From Alphaproteobacteria bacterium (GTDB taxonomy: Bacteria; Pseudomonadota; Alphaproteobacteria; Caulobacterales; Aquidulcibacteraceae), in NCBI GenBank assembly GCA_016124655.1, contig WGNI01000011.1:128196-192195 (forward strand): a DNA stretch of 64,000 bases. Direction: 5' to 3'. Shown in pieces: positions 50,798-58,716 of the stretch. Numbering within the stretch: the stretch's first letter is position 1; each line of letters begins with the position of its first letter. The position numbers and the translations under genes are program-made. Under the pieces are notes generated by a model that searched no databases, was not told where the DNA came from, and saw only the letters and a program-made list of their open reading frames with translations.

Positions 50798-51064
50798 ATG
50801 GACAACGCCATCGGTTGGTATGCGAGCGTCAGCGGCATCATCGCGGCAATCATCATCGCCACAAATATCGGACGCCGCGCTACCGGGTGGGCATTCGGCC
50901 TGTTTTGCACCAGCTCGCTCGCGTGGATTCTGGCCGGGCTGATGGACGATCAGGCCAGCATTCTATGGCAGAATATCGTGCTTCTTCTGACCAACATGTT
51001 CGGCGTCTACCGGTGGCTGTTGCGCCAGGACAAGCCGCCCGCGACCTCGCAAGACGCCGCCTGA
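50798..51064 (+). CDS. Small three-helix membrane protein
   Basis: 88 residues. Hydrophobic segments at about 8-22, 30-48 and 55-72 (SVSGIIAAIIIATNIG; AFGLFCTSSLAWILAGLM; NIVLLLTNMFGVYRWLL) suggest a compact inner-membrane protein with a short charged tail. I place the start at ATG 50798; a GTG at 50789 is in frame. The VLLLTNMFGVYRWL ending resembles small membrane proteins of the PnuC/SemiSWEET size class, but no family is recognised. I found no EcfG motif in its 158-base upstream gap, unlike its neighbours. Confidence 0.65.
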   Translation: MDNAIGWYASVSGIIAAIIIATNIGRRATGWAFGLFCTSSLAWILAGLMDDQASILWQNIVLLLTNMFGVYRWLLRQDKPPATSQDAA

Positions 51065-51071
51065 ATGCGTT

Positions 51072-51100
51072 GGCTGGGAGACGCAGGTCGCCTCCCAGCC
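51072..51100. terminator. Hairpin between convergent genes
   Basis: Arms GGCTGGGAG (51072-51080) and CTCCCAGCC (51092-51100), with an inner CG/CG step after a mismatch. No T-run, but placed exactly between two convergent stops, so a shared terminator is plausible. Confidence 0.55.
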
Positions 51101-51122
51101 GCAGTCTCCGTTATGATGGCGA

Positions 51123-51383
51123 TCACGGGGTTGTCGAAGGATCGCCGTCTGTCGCGTCGCTGATCGCGTCCGCCGCGTCCTGGCTCGATTCGGCGCCGCC
51201 GGATTCGTCGATTGCCTCGCCGGCCTGCTCAAACGGGCCGTCGCCAAGATTTTCGTGGCCTTGGGTTGCTTCCTCGATCGCGGAATCCATGTTCTCTCCG
51301 GTCTTTTCCGCAGTGCCGCTATTGCACGCGGAGACGAGCGCCAGGGCGCCGATCGCGCCCGCAGCGAACATCTGTTTCAGCAT
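51123..51383 (-). CDS. Small acidic lipoprotein
   Basis: 86 residues: signal peptide and lipobox (GALALVSAC, Cys 20), then a hydrophilic acidic tail with heptad-like repeats of Asp/Glu/Ala (DSAIEEATQGHENLG; DESGGAESSQDAADAISDA). It resembles entericidin-like or LPP-type small envelope lipoproteins, but no family is certain. GGAGACA precedes the ATG by about 5 bases. A near-consensus EcfG promoter lies upstream, so it may close the stress island on this side. Confidence 0.72.
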   Translation of the reverse strand: MLKQMFAAGAIGALALVSACNSGTAEKTGENMDSAIEEATQGHENLGDGPFEQAGEAIDESGGAESSQDAADAISDATDGDPSTTP

Positions 51384-51428
51384 GAATGTCTCCTTAGGTC
51401 GGTTGCCGTCCGTTCGACGTGCAGGCAA

Positions 51429-51454
51429 AACACCGCCTACGCCGCGCCGGTTCC
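51429..51454 (-). promoter_or_regulatory. Near-consensus EcfG promoter, GGAAC-N17-TGTT
   Basis: Minus-strand GGAAC (51454-51450), 17 bases, TGTT (51432-51429), 46 bases before the lipoprotein ATG. Same -10 variant and spacing as at 49242. Confidence 0.45.
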
Positions 51455-51466
51455 GCAGGGTCGGCG

Positions 51467-52240
51467 TCACTCGCGGACAACCAGCGGTCCGGCTCCATTG
51501 GGCGCGAAGACCGTTGCAGGCGCCGGGCCCGCGATCTGGAAATCATCGCCGCACGCGCACGCCAGGCGCTGCAAGGCACGGAGGTTCTGGATATGCAGCG
51601 CGCCGCGGCTCCTGAGGATGACGCCCTGTGCACGCCACACGCTGAGAATGCGGTTCATGTAACTGCGTCCAACGCCGAACAGGCCCGCAAGATGCTCCTG
51701 TGTGGTGGCGATGGCGGTTTGCTGGGTGCGCGCATGGATCGAAAGCAATCGTCGCGCCACCCGCTGCTCAAGCGTGTGCGTTGATGCGCACGCCGTCGCG
51801 CGCATGAGTGCGCGAACGACTCCGTCGCAATATTGCGATACCGCCAGCCGGACATGCTCCGCACGTTCACACGCTCGTCGCATCACCGACAGCGGCGCTG
51901 CGACGATGTGCCCGCCATGCAGAACCGAAATGCGCGCAATGCTGGGCGCGGGATGCATCGCCGCAGAGGACAGAACAACGCCCTCGCGGCCGATCAGCGC
52001 CGCTTCGATAGTGGCGCCGTCTTCAAACACAATCTGCCCGGAAAGCAGCGCGCCCCCCGTTGGGAACAGCGCATAGCGCGCGCTTTCGCCAGCATCGATC
52101 AACGTCTCGCCAATCTGGCTACAATCCAGGCAATAAAGCGCGCCGGATTCGGTGAGCGCCTCACCGATCGCACCGAGCAAAAGGTTGTCCGCGCGATCGA
52201 TGTCATAGAGCATGACGGAAAGTTTACGATTAAAATCCAT
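51467..52240 (-). CDS. Crp/Fnr-family transcriptional regulator A
   Basis: 257 residues. The N-terminal cNMP-binding-like barrel (YALFPTGGALLSGQIVFEDGATIEAALIGREGVV) lacks the clear RxE cAMP motif and the Fnr Cys cluster. The C-terminal helix-turn-helix is TTQEHLAGLFGVGRSYMNRILSVWRAQGVI. Two Cys near the C-terminus (LACACGDD) and others at CLDCSQ could sense redox state, but this is a guess. ATG 52240 is taken; 52213 is possible. Paralogous in layout to the regulator at 55683, the two flanking bphP-bphO. Confidence 0.87.
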   Translation of the reverse strand: MDFNRKLSVMLYDIDRADNLLLGAIGEALTESGALYCLDCSQIGETLIDAGESARYALFPTGGALLSGQIVFEDGATIEAALIGREGVVLSSAAMHPAPSIARISVLHGGHIVAAPLSVMRRACERAEHVRLAVSQYCDGVVRALMRATACASTHTLEQRVARRLLSIHARTQQTAIATTQEHLAGLFGVGRSYMNRILSVWRAQGVILRSRGALHIQNLRALQRLACACGDDFQIAGPAPATVFAPNGAGPLVVRE

Positions 52241-52298
52241 GGGTACGCTCTGCAGTCCTTTCCGGACTGGGAAACGCGCCACGCTTGGAAATGTTCAA

Positions 52299-52306
52299 TA
52301 GTGCAC
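52299..52306. promoter_or_regulatory. TAGTGCAC motif upstream of regulator A
   Basis: TAGTGCAC followed by AAAA, about 60 bases upstream of regulator A on the opposite strand. The same octamer occurs at 55621 and a GTGCACAA at 55582, both in front of bphO and regulator B. Candidate Crp/Fnr half-site or small palindromic operator. Confidence 0.3.
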
Positions 52307-52432
52307 AAAAGAAGGCGCCATTGCGGCGGATTGAAATACAAAACTAAAGAACGCAATTATATGCCATTGGGCAAAACAAGAGTTACGCGCAGAGCTGGAC
52401 AATTGGCGCGAGTGAAAAAGAATAACGCTGGA

Positions 52433-54988
52433 TCACGTCTTCTGAAGCGCCGAAATGGCGAGAGCCAGCGTGGAGGCGCTGAAAGGTTTTCGCACTATTG
52501 AGTGATTCGCCAAGCCGGATGGCAGAACAGCATGGTCTCCGTACCCTGTTGAAAAAATCAACGGGACCCCACGGCGGACAAGCTCCTCGGCAACAGGAAC
52601 AGAAGTGTGCGATCCAAGATTGATGTCGAGCAGCGCGAGGCCAGGAGCGCGCGCCTCAATCATCGCCAACGCGTCGGCGGCGTTCGGCGCAACGTCGATC
52701 GTCGCTGCTCCAAGTGATCGAAGGACATCCTCCGCCTCGAGCGCAATGACGAGTTGATCCTCAACGAGGAGCACGTGCTTTTCATGAAGCGGCTTGAGCG
52801 CAGTGTTCACTGTCTCCGCTGCAGGCTTTAAAGGCGGTGCGCTCGCGCGTTGCAGGCGCGCCGAGGGAATCGTGAATGCCGCGCGCACGCCTTCGGGCGC
52901 GTAACTTAGCTCCGCCTCGCCGCCGAGGTCGAACGGAATGCTGCGTTCCAGGAGTGCGGATCCGAACCCCTTGCGTTGCGGCGCAACCACGCTTGGGCCG
53001 CCGGACTCCACCCATGACATATGCAACGAGCCGTCTTCGCGCAGCGTCCAGCCGACATGCAGCTTACCCTGCGGCGCAGAGAGCGAGCCATACTTCGCAG
53101 CATTGGTGGTCAATTCATGAATCACAAGCGCGAGCACCGCATAGGCGCGCGCATCAAGCCGCACATCCGGACCGTCGAACGCAATGTCCCTGCCTGGGAT
53201 CCGATAGGGCGCCGTCTCAGCATCGAGCAGCGCCGACAACGCGCCGCCCCCGCTTCCGCGCAGAATTTGATCGTGCGCGGCGGACATCGCCATGATGCGG
53301 CCTTCAAGCGCGTGCGCGTAGTCAGCCAGCGAACGGTCCTCGCTCATGGATTGGCGTACGATGGAGCGGATGAGCGTGAGAATATTCTTCACGCGATGAT
53401 TGAGCTCCTCATTGAGCAGGCGCTGTCGCGCGTCGTCGCGCTTGCGCTCTTCAAGCAGCGCTTCGTGCTGACGCATGATGACCTCCATGAGCGCGATGCG
53501 CACGGCCTCCGCCGCTGCACGGTCGTCAGCGGTCCACGGCAGCGACTGGTCCCGCACTGTCTCTTTCCAGATCGCGAAGCTCTTGCGCGGAGTCAGCCGA
53601 TCGCCCAACGGCCCCACGTCATCGGTCTTGTTTGGATCGCCAGCCCATTGCAGGGTTTGCTCCACGGCCTTTCGCACGAACAGGATGTAGTCGGCGCCCG
53701 AGCGCGACAGCGGAACGGCGAGAACGCCGGCCGCATCGTACTCGCCGCTCTCCAATCCTGGCAGGATTGATCTCAGATGGTGCGTCGCCCAGATTTGGCC
53801 GCGACCATGCTCAGCGGCTGCAAATGCGATCGCGCGCACCTGCCGGTCGGGCAACCGAATGGCGTCCGTTGAAGCAACGCCGCCTGTCCACAGCGCAACC
53901 CCGTCACAGGGCAGCAGCGTACGCAACGCGCCCAGCTGCAACCGAAGAAACGGCATCGGTTCGTCTTCGTGCACGATGTCGTTGAGGATGAGATTGAGCA
54001 GCGTACGCGCCTGCGACGCCGCCGTAAGCGATTCTGCGTGCAGCAGGGACTGGACCTGCATGGAGAAACACTCGCCGAACAGCTCGGCGTTCATCCGCTC
54101 CGATTGCAGCAGCGCGCGTGGGGCGTACTGATGACACGCGACCAGCCCCCATAATCGTCCCCCGACCACAATCGAAATCGACATCGAGGCGACCACGCCC
54201 ATATTGCGCAGATACTCGCAATGGATGGGAGAAACGCAGCGCAAATGCGCAAAGGAAAGATCGAGCGGCTCCCCCGAAGCATCCAGGACAGGAAGGATGC
54301 CCGCCGGCGCGCGTGCGGAATCGCCGACATAGCGCACGATGTTTTTCAGATACAACGCGCGGGCTTGGGCCGGAATGTCGGTTGCGGGAAACCACTGACC
54401 ATCGAAGGATTCCAGGTCGCTGCGCTTGTCTTCAGCGATCACTTGGCCTGCGCCGTCCGCCGCGAAGCGGTAGATCATCACACGGTCATAGTTGAGCGCC
54501 GCCCGTAGCAGCCGCGCCGCGGCGCGGCACAGATCGTCCAACTCGGTCTGACCGCTAAGCCGCCGCAAGATCGCGCGCGCGGGGTCGTGCGGAGGGTGCT
54601 CCAGCGTTGGGATCGCCGGCGTGAACTCCACGATCACCAGACCGCCATAGAGATGCGCAGCGACATCAAAGCGAGTTTGCGACGGCCCGGCAGGAATGTC
54701 GAAACACAGCGCTGCGCGTGCGGGATCGAAGCTGGAGCCCAACGCGTCCATGATGCGCTGTACCGCGTCCCGCCCGATGATCTCTTCAAGCGTGCAGCCA
54801 AGGAGATCGCGTCCGCTGTGTCCAACCATGTCTGCGGCGTTGGCGGAGGCGCGCGTGATGCGAAAGCCAACCGGGTCGCAGGCGATCAGGCAGCCAAAAT
54901 CCTGAATCGCGCCCGGAATGTGGATCGGTTCGCGATCGCAGGTCGAAAGGTCCACGCGCGGCGGCGCGGAATCGGGCGTCAGAGTCAT
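52433..54988 (-). CDS. bphP: Bacteriophytochrome hybrid HWE histidine kinase
   Basis: 851 residues. The PAS domain (about 20-125) carries the biliverdin-binding Cys17 in STCDREPIHIPGAIQDFG. The GAF domain (about 140-310) has WFPATDIPAQARALY (DIP motif) and HLRCVSPIHCEYLRNMGV. The PHY domain follows, with tongue PRKSFAIWKETV. The kinase is HWE type: His531 in ELNHRVKNILTLIRS, N-box HELTTNAAKYGSLS and the W-x-E triad MSWVESGGP. A C-terminal receiver ends the protein (phosphoacceptor Asp788 in LALLDINLG; Lys in IVRKPF). It would sense red/far-red light in the cytoplasm. Coupled to the heme oxygenase gene by a 4-base overlap. Confidence 0.95.
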   Translation of the reverse strand: MTLTPDSAPPRVDLSTCDREPIHIPGAIQDFGCLIACDPVGFRITRASANAADMVGHSGRDLLGCTLEEIIGRDAVQRIMDALGSSFDPARAALCFDIPAGPSQTRFDVAAHLYGGLVIVEFTPAIPTLEHPPHDPARAILRRLSGQTELDDLCRAAARLLRAALNYDRVMIYRFAADGAGQVIAEDKRSDLESFDGQWFPATDIPAQARALYLKNIVRYVGDSARAPAGILPVLDASGEPLDLSFAHLRCVSPIHCEYLRNMGVVASMSISIVVGGRLWGLVACHQYAPRALLQSERMNAELFGECFSMQVQSLLHAESLTAASQARTLLNLILNDIVHEDEPMPFLRLQLGALRTLLPCDGVALWTGGVASTDAIRLPDRQVRAIAFAAAEHGRGQIWATHHLRSILPGLESGEYDAAGVLAVPLSRSGADYILFVRKAVEQTLQWAGDPNKTDDVGPLGDRLTPRKSFAIWKETVRDQSLPWTADDRAAAEAVRIALMEVIMRQHEALLEERKRDDARQRLLNEELNHRVKNILTLIRSIVRQSMSEDRSLADYAHALEGRIMAMSAAHDQILRGSGGGALSALLDAETAPYRIPGRDIAFDGPDVRLDARAYAVLALVIHELTTNAAKYGSLSAPQGKLHVGWTLREDGSLHMSWVESGGPSVVAPQRKGFGSALLERSIPFDLGGEAELSYAPEGVRAAFTIPSARLQRASAPPLKPAAETVNTALKPLHEKHVLLVEDQLVIALEAEDVLRSLGAATIDVAPNAADALAMIEARAPGLALLDINLGSHTSVPVAEELVRRGVPLIFSTGYGDHAVLPSGLANHSIVRKPFSASTLALAISALQKT

Positions 54989-55557
54989 GAGCGGCAGGAT
55001 TGCGTCAACGCATGCCGCGCGAATGCGACTTCGAAAGCGGCAAAAGCCGCGCGAGCGCCAGCCGACGCAGCCGCGAGGTCGAGGCCGTTTCCGTGTGCGG
55101 CGTCAAGGCACGCAAGAAAGCTGCGCCAGAATCCTTTGCCTTCCCCGTGCCGCAAATATTGCATGTTGCGGCGAATGGACGGATGCGAAGCGCGCATGGC
55201 ATTGGCGGCCAAATGCGTCGCGCCAAGCCGGCTGCCCTCTAAGACATAAAGCGCGCCCCACGCCTGGCAGCCATCCAGAGAAGCGCCGCCGTACGTGGTG
55301 CGAGGCTCGCCAACGCCAAGTCCCAGAAGATCGGCGCGTGCAGCGTCCAGCCGCCGCCGCGCCGGCCAATCGAGCACGGGTGGGCCGCCGGCGGCTGCGC
55401 CGATCCGCGGCTCGATATCCGTCAACGCCTCGCAGGACGCGATGAGAAAGTCGCGATACGCCGCGAGGTCGGATAGGTCGAGCCTCGACGCCAACGCATC
55501 AAGGCGTCGATGCGCTTCGCAAGTTGCCGCGCGCAGATGGCGATGCGCTTCACCCAT
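54985..55557 (-). CDS. bphO: Biliverdin-producing heme oxygenase (BphO type)
   Basis: 190 residues. The helical heme oxygenase fold is seen: proximal His in LRAATCEAHRRLD, a distal Gly-rich helix region (CQAWGALYVLEGSRLGATHLA), and FWRSFLACLDA. It opens heme to biliverdin, the chromophore needed by the coupled phytochrome. I use the ATG at 55557. It is the upstream gene; its stop overlaps the bphP start (ATGA). Regulator B diverges on the other side. Confidence 0.9.
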   Translation of the reverse strand: MGEAHRHLRAATCEAHRRLDALASRLDLSDLAAYRDFLIASCEALTDIEPRIGAAAGGPPVLDWPARRRLDAARADLLGLGVGEPRTTYGGASLDGCQAWGALYVLEGSRLGATHLAANAMRASHPSIRRNMQYLRHGEGKGFWRSFLACLDAAHGNGLDLAAASAGARAAFAAFEVAFARHALTQSCRS

Positions 55558-55581
55558 GATTTGTCCGTGTTCAAGCCTTCG

Positions 55582-55628
55582 GTGCACAAGTACACGCAGG
55601 GCCTGGCATCGTCTGTCCACTAGTGCAC
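55582..55628. promoter_or_regulatory. Two GTGCAC motifs between bphO and regulator B
   Basis: GTGCAC at 55582-55587 (in CGGTGCACAAG) and at 55623-55628 (in CTAGTGCACTT), 41 bases apart, about four helical turns. Located in the divergent promoter region. The second copy shares the octamer TAGTGCAC with the site at 52299. Confidence 0.35.
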
Positions 55629-55682
55629 TTACCAGGAAACCATCAGCAGCGTGGCGCGTTGGCTCTGTGTGAGCGTCCTGTC

Positions 55683-56453
55683 ATGACCTTGCCCGCAAGA
55701 GAGACTGCGCCCGTTGTCGCCGACGCCGCGGACAACGCGCTCCTGCGCCACTTGCGTCCGGAAGAGCTCAAACTGCTGACGCCGATTACGGAAGTCTGGG
55801 CCGGCGAGGAGGGCGCTGTTCTCTTCGAACCGGGCGACGCCGTCGATTACACATATTTTCCCTGCGGCAGAAGTGCTGCGTCCCTGCGCGTCGTCTTTCC
55901 TGACGGCGACGTTGTCGAGACCTGCCTGATCGGCCGCGAAGGCGCTGTTGGCGGCATTGTGAGCGAGGGGCATCTTCCCGCCTTCACCCGATCGATCGTG
56001 CAGATCGCCGGCGGCTTCCTCAAGGTCCGCACCGCGCGGCTGCAGGAAGCCAAGCTGCGCTCGCCCTTCATCCACCACCTGTTCGCGCGCTATGCGGATT
56101 GTCTCTTGGCGCAGGTGTTTCAGGCTACGGCCTGCAACGCGCGCCACTCCATCGAGCAACGTACGGCGAAATGGATCCTGTCCGCCATGGAGCGCACCAA
56201 CGGCGAATCCGTGCCGCTGACGCAGGAGCAACTGGCGGGTATGCTTGGCGTCGGGCGCAGCTACGTCAATCGCGTCATGCGCAGCTGGAAGGCCGACGGT
56301 CTGGTCGAGTGGCGCAGGGGGTCGTTGCAGATCAACAAGCTCGATGCGCTCAAAACCCGTGAATGCGCCTGCAATGCGGCGGTGCGCGCGCACTATGCCT
56401 CGGTCATGGGCGCAATCTATCCAAAAGAGCCCCGCCGCGCGGATCGGGCGTAG
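55683..56453 (+). CDS. Crp/Fnr-family transcriptional regulator B
   Basis: 256 residues. The effector barrel includes YTYFPCGRSAASLRVVFPDGDVVETCLIGREGAVGGI, similar to regulator A (YALFPTGG...LIGREGVV). The dimer helix and HTH follow (PLTQEQLAGMLGVGRSYVNRVMRSWKADGLVEW). Like A it lacks the Fnr cluster and clear cAMP contacts, and ends with a Cys pair (ECACNA). The class includes small-molecule and redox sensors typical of Alphaproteobacteria. I chose ATG 55683; the longer frame has no conserved residues. A GGAAA-N17-CGTT element lies upstream, a one-mismatch EcfG site. Confidence 0.87.
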   Translation: MTLPARETAPVVADAADNALLRHLRPEELKLLTPITEVWAGEEGAVLFEPGDAVDYTYFPCGRSAASLRVVFPDGDVVETCLIGREGAVGGIVSEGHLPAFTRSIVQIAGGFLKVRTARLQEAKLRSPFIHHLFARYADCLLAQVFQATACNARHSIEQRTAKWILSAMERTNGESVPLTQEQLAGMLGVGRSYVNRVMRSWKADGLVEWRRGSLQINKLDALKTRECACNAAVRAHYASVMGAIYPKEPRRADRA

Positions 56454-56534
56454 CGCGGCTATCGGCGCCATCGCGCCTCCGCGACGCAAGGGCAGGGCTT
56501 AAGCGGGGCGCGCAATTCATGATATGATCACGGC

Positions 56535-57455
56535 ATGGAATTGCCCAAAACCTATCTTGGATGGCGCGTGGACTTCGCCAATCCGCCGGGCGCCGCAGCG
56601 TTCGCCGGGCCGGACTCGATGTCTTGGCGCGTGTTCAAAAATCCGGTCGCTTTGGCGGTCGGCGGCGTCGCCGCCGTGCTGTTGGAGTTCGCCGACGCGC
56701 GCATTCGATCAGGCGTGTGGGATCATTCCATCTTCAAGCAGGATCCGCTCGGCCGCTCGCAACGCACCGGCATGGCCGCGATGGTGGGCGTCTACGGGCC
56801 CCAGGACGCCGCCAGACGGGTGATCCAAGGCGTCACCAACATGCACGCGCGCGTGTCCGGCGAAACGCCCGGCGGCCAAGCCTATCGCGCCTTGGAGCCG
56901 GAACTGCTGGACTGGGTCAGCTCGACCGCCGGCTTCGGCTTTCTTCACGCATATGATCAATTCGTCGCGCCGCTGTCGGACGCGCAGAAGCAGCGCTTCT
57001 ATCAGGAAGGCTGGCCGGTCGCGCGCCTCTATGGCGTCGAAACGCTGCTGCGCTCGGACGATGATTTCTTCGCCATGATGGAAAAGCTCGCGCGGCGCTT
57101 CGAGCCGCACCCCATCGTCGAGGAATTTCTCGCCATCATCTGGTCCGGCCGCGGCAGCCCAGCCCCGCCCTTCATTGCGCGCGCCATGGCGCGCGCCTCC
57201 GTCTCAATCCTGCCTCCGCTGGTTCGCGAACGCCTAGCGCTTGGGCCTGAGCACGCCTTGCGCGGCTGGGAGCGCACAATGCTAAAGGCGATGGGCGCGC
57301 TCGCGGAGCGCACGCCGATTCCGTCTGCGCCGCCCGCGCAAGCCTGCGTACGCATCGGTTTGCCCGCCGATTTTCTCTACAAAAGCCGCGCCGCGCAAAA
57401 GCGCATCCTCGCGCGCTGGACGCCGGGGGACGTCGCCGCCGTCCCGGCGGAATAA
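56535..57455 (+). CDS. MpaB-family oxygenase (DUF2236)
   Basis: 306 residues. The opening has DSMSWRVFKNPVALAVGGVAAVLLEFADARIRSGVWDHS, and the core has GVTNMHARVSGETPGGQAYRALEPELLDWVSSTAGFGF. The conserved H-x-R (NMHARV) and the late Arg/Tyr-rich part fit DUF2236 proteins, relatives of the rubber oxygenase Lcp and fungal MpaB, which bind heme b and cleave unsaturated chains. There is no signal peptide, so it should be cytoplasmic or membrane-associated. Convergent with the VWA gene. Confidence 0.83.
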   Translation: MELPKTYLGWRVDFANPPGAAAFAGPDSMSWRVFKNPVALAVGGVAAVLLEFADARIRSGVWDHSIFKQDPLGRSQRTGMAAMVGVYGPQDAARRVIQGVTNMHARVSGETPGGQAYRALEPELLDWVSSTAGFGFLHAYDQFVAPLSDAQKQRFYQEGWPVARLYGVETLLRSDDDFFAMMEKLARRFEPHPIVEEFLAIIWSGRGSPAPPFIARAMARASVSILPPLVRERLALGPEHALRGWERTMLKAMGALAERTPIPSAPPAQACVRIGLPADFLYKSRAAQKRILARWTPGDVAAVPAE

Positions 57456-57464
57456 GGCGAAACC

Positions 57465-58643
57465 CTACCGGCTCAGTTCCCGCATCGCCCCTTCCAGGCC
57501 CTGGATCGTCAGCGGGAACATCCGCTCTTCGCCGACAATGTCCTTCACCAGCGAGACGCTGGGCGTATGGTTCCAGTGCGCCTGCGGCACCGGATTGAGC
57601 CACACCACGCGCTCATAAACATCGCACACCCGGTGCAGCCACAGCGCGCCGGGCTCCTCGTTCCAATGCTCAACCGAGCCGCCAGGATAGGTGATCTCGT
57701 AAGGGCTCATGGTGGCGTCGCCGACAAACACGACTTTGTAGTCGTGCGGATATTTGTGCAGCACGTCCCAGGTGTTGAGCTTCTCATTATTGCGGCGTCG
57801 ATTGTCCTTCCACACCTGCTCGTAAAGGCAGTTGTGGAAGTAGAAATATTCCATGTGCTTGAATTCGGTTTTCGCCGCAGAGAACAATTCCTCGCACAGC
57901 TTGATGTGACTATCCATCGATCCGCCGATATCGAAGAACAGAAGCACCTTGATCGTGTTGCGCCGTTCCGGGCGCATCAGGATGTCGAGATAGCCTTGCC
58001 GCGCGCTTTCGCGGATGGTGCCGTCCAGATCGAGTTCATCCGGCGCGCCTTGGCGTGCGAATTTCCGCAAGCGTCGCAGCGCGACCTTGATGTTGCGTGT
58101 GCCGAGCTCGACCTGATCATCGAGGTTCTTGTATTCGCGCTTGTCCCACACCTTCACCGCGCGCCCGTGACGGCCTTCCTTCTGGCCGATGCGGACGCCT
58201 TCGGGATTGTAGCCATACGCGCCGAACGGGCTCGTCCCGCCCGTGCCGATCCACTTGTTGCCGCCCTCGTGGCGCTCTTTCTGTTCCTTGAGACGCTCCT
58301 GCAGCGTCTCCATCAGCTTGTCCCATCCGCCAAGCTTCTCGATCTGCTCTTTTTCCTCTTCCGTGAGATATTTCTCGGTCAGCTTGCGCAGCCACTCTTC
58401 CGGGATCAGCGCGTCGATGGTTTCGTGGGTGAACTCCATGCCCTTGAAGACATGGCCGAACACGCGGTCGAACTTGTCGATGTGGCGCTCGTCCTTCACC
58501 AGCGTGGCGCGGGAGAGGAAGTAGAAGTCATCGATCAGAGGCGGGATGACGTCCTTCTGCAGACAATCGATCAGCACCAGGTATTCCTTAAGGGAAACCG
58601 GCACCTTGGCGTCGCGAAGCTCGGTGAAGAAGCGCTGGAACAT
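57465..58643 (-). CDS. CoxE-like von Willebrand factor A domain protein
   Basis: 392 residues. The N-terminal helical part (FFTELRDAKVPVSLKEYLVLIDCLQ) is standard for this MoxR-partner family. The VWA domain starts at KVLLFFDIGGSMDSH, where the MIDAS motif DxSxS is DIGGS (first Ser replaced by Gly, as in many CoxE-like proteins), with a later VVFVGDATMSPYE. MoxR-VWA pairs act as ATP-driven insertion or maturation machines for metal or cofactor enzymes. The MoxR partner is at 61054, with an amine oxidase and a secreted protein between. Confidence 0.87.
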   Translation of the reverse strand: MFQRFFTELRDAKVPVSLKEYLVLIDCLQKDVIPPLIDDFYFLSRATLVKDERHIDKFDRVFGHVFKGMEFTHETIDALIPEEWLRKLTEKYLTEEEKEQIEKLGGWDKLMETLQERLKEQKERHEGGNKWIGTGGTSPFGAYGYNPEGVRIGQKEGRHGRAVKVWDKREYKNLDDQVELGTRNIKVALRRLRKFARQGAPDELDLDGTIRESARQGYLDILMRPERRNTIKVLLFFDIGGSMDSHIKLCEELFSAAKTEFKHMEYFYFHNCLYEQVWKDNRRRNNEKLNTWDVLHKYPHDYKVVFVGDATMSPYEITYPGGSVEHWNEEPGALWLHRVCDVYERVVWLNPVPQAHWNHTPSVSLVKDIVGEERMFPLTIQGLEGAMRELSR

Positions 58644-58716
58644 GGGTTTAAGGATCGGGCGCGGGGGCGCCCCGGTCAAGGGCCCCGGGCCCAAAGTCGC
58701 CGGGAAACCCGATCGC

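Noticed and set aside
55635-55660. EcfG promoter for Crp/Fnr regulator B
   Set aside because: GGAAA-N17-CGTT has a mismatch in the critical -35 last base; kept only as a remark.
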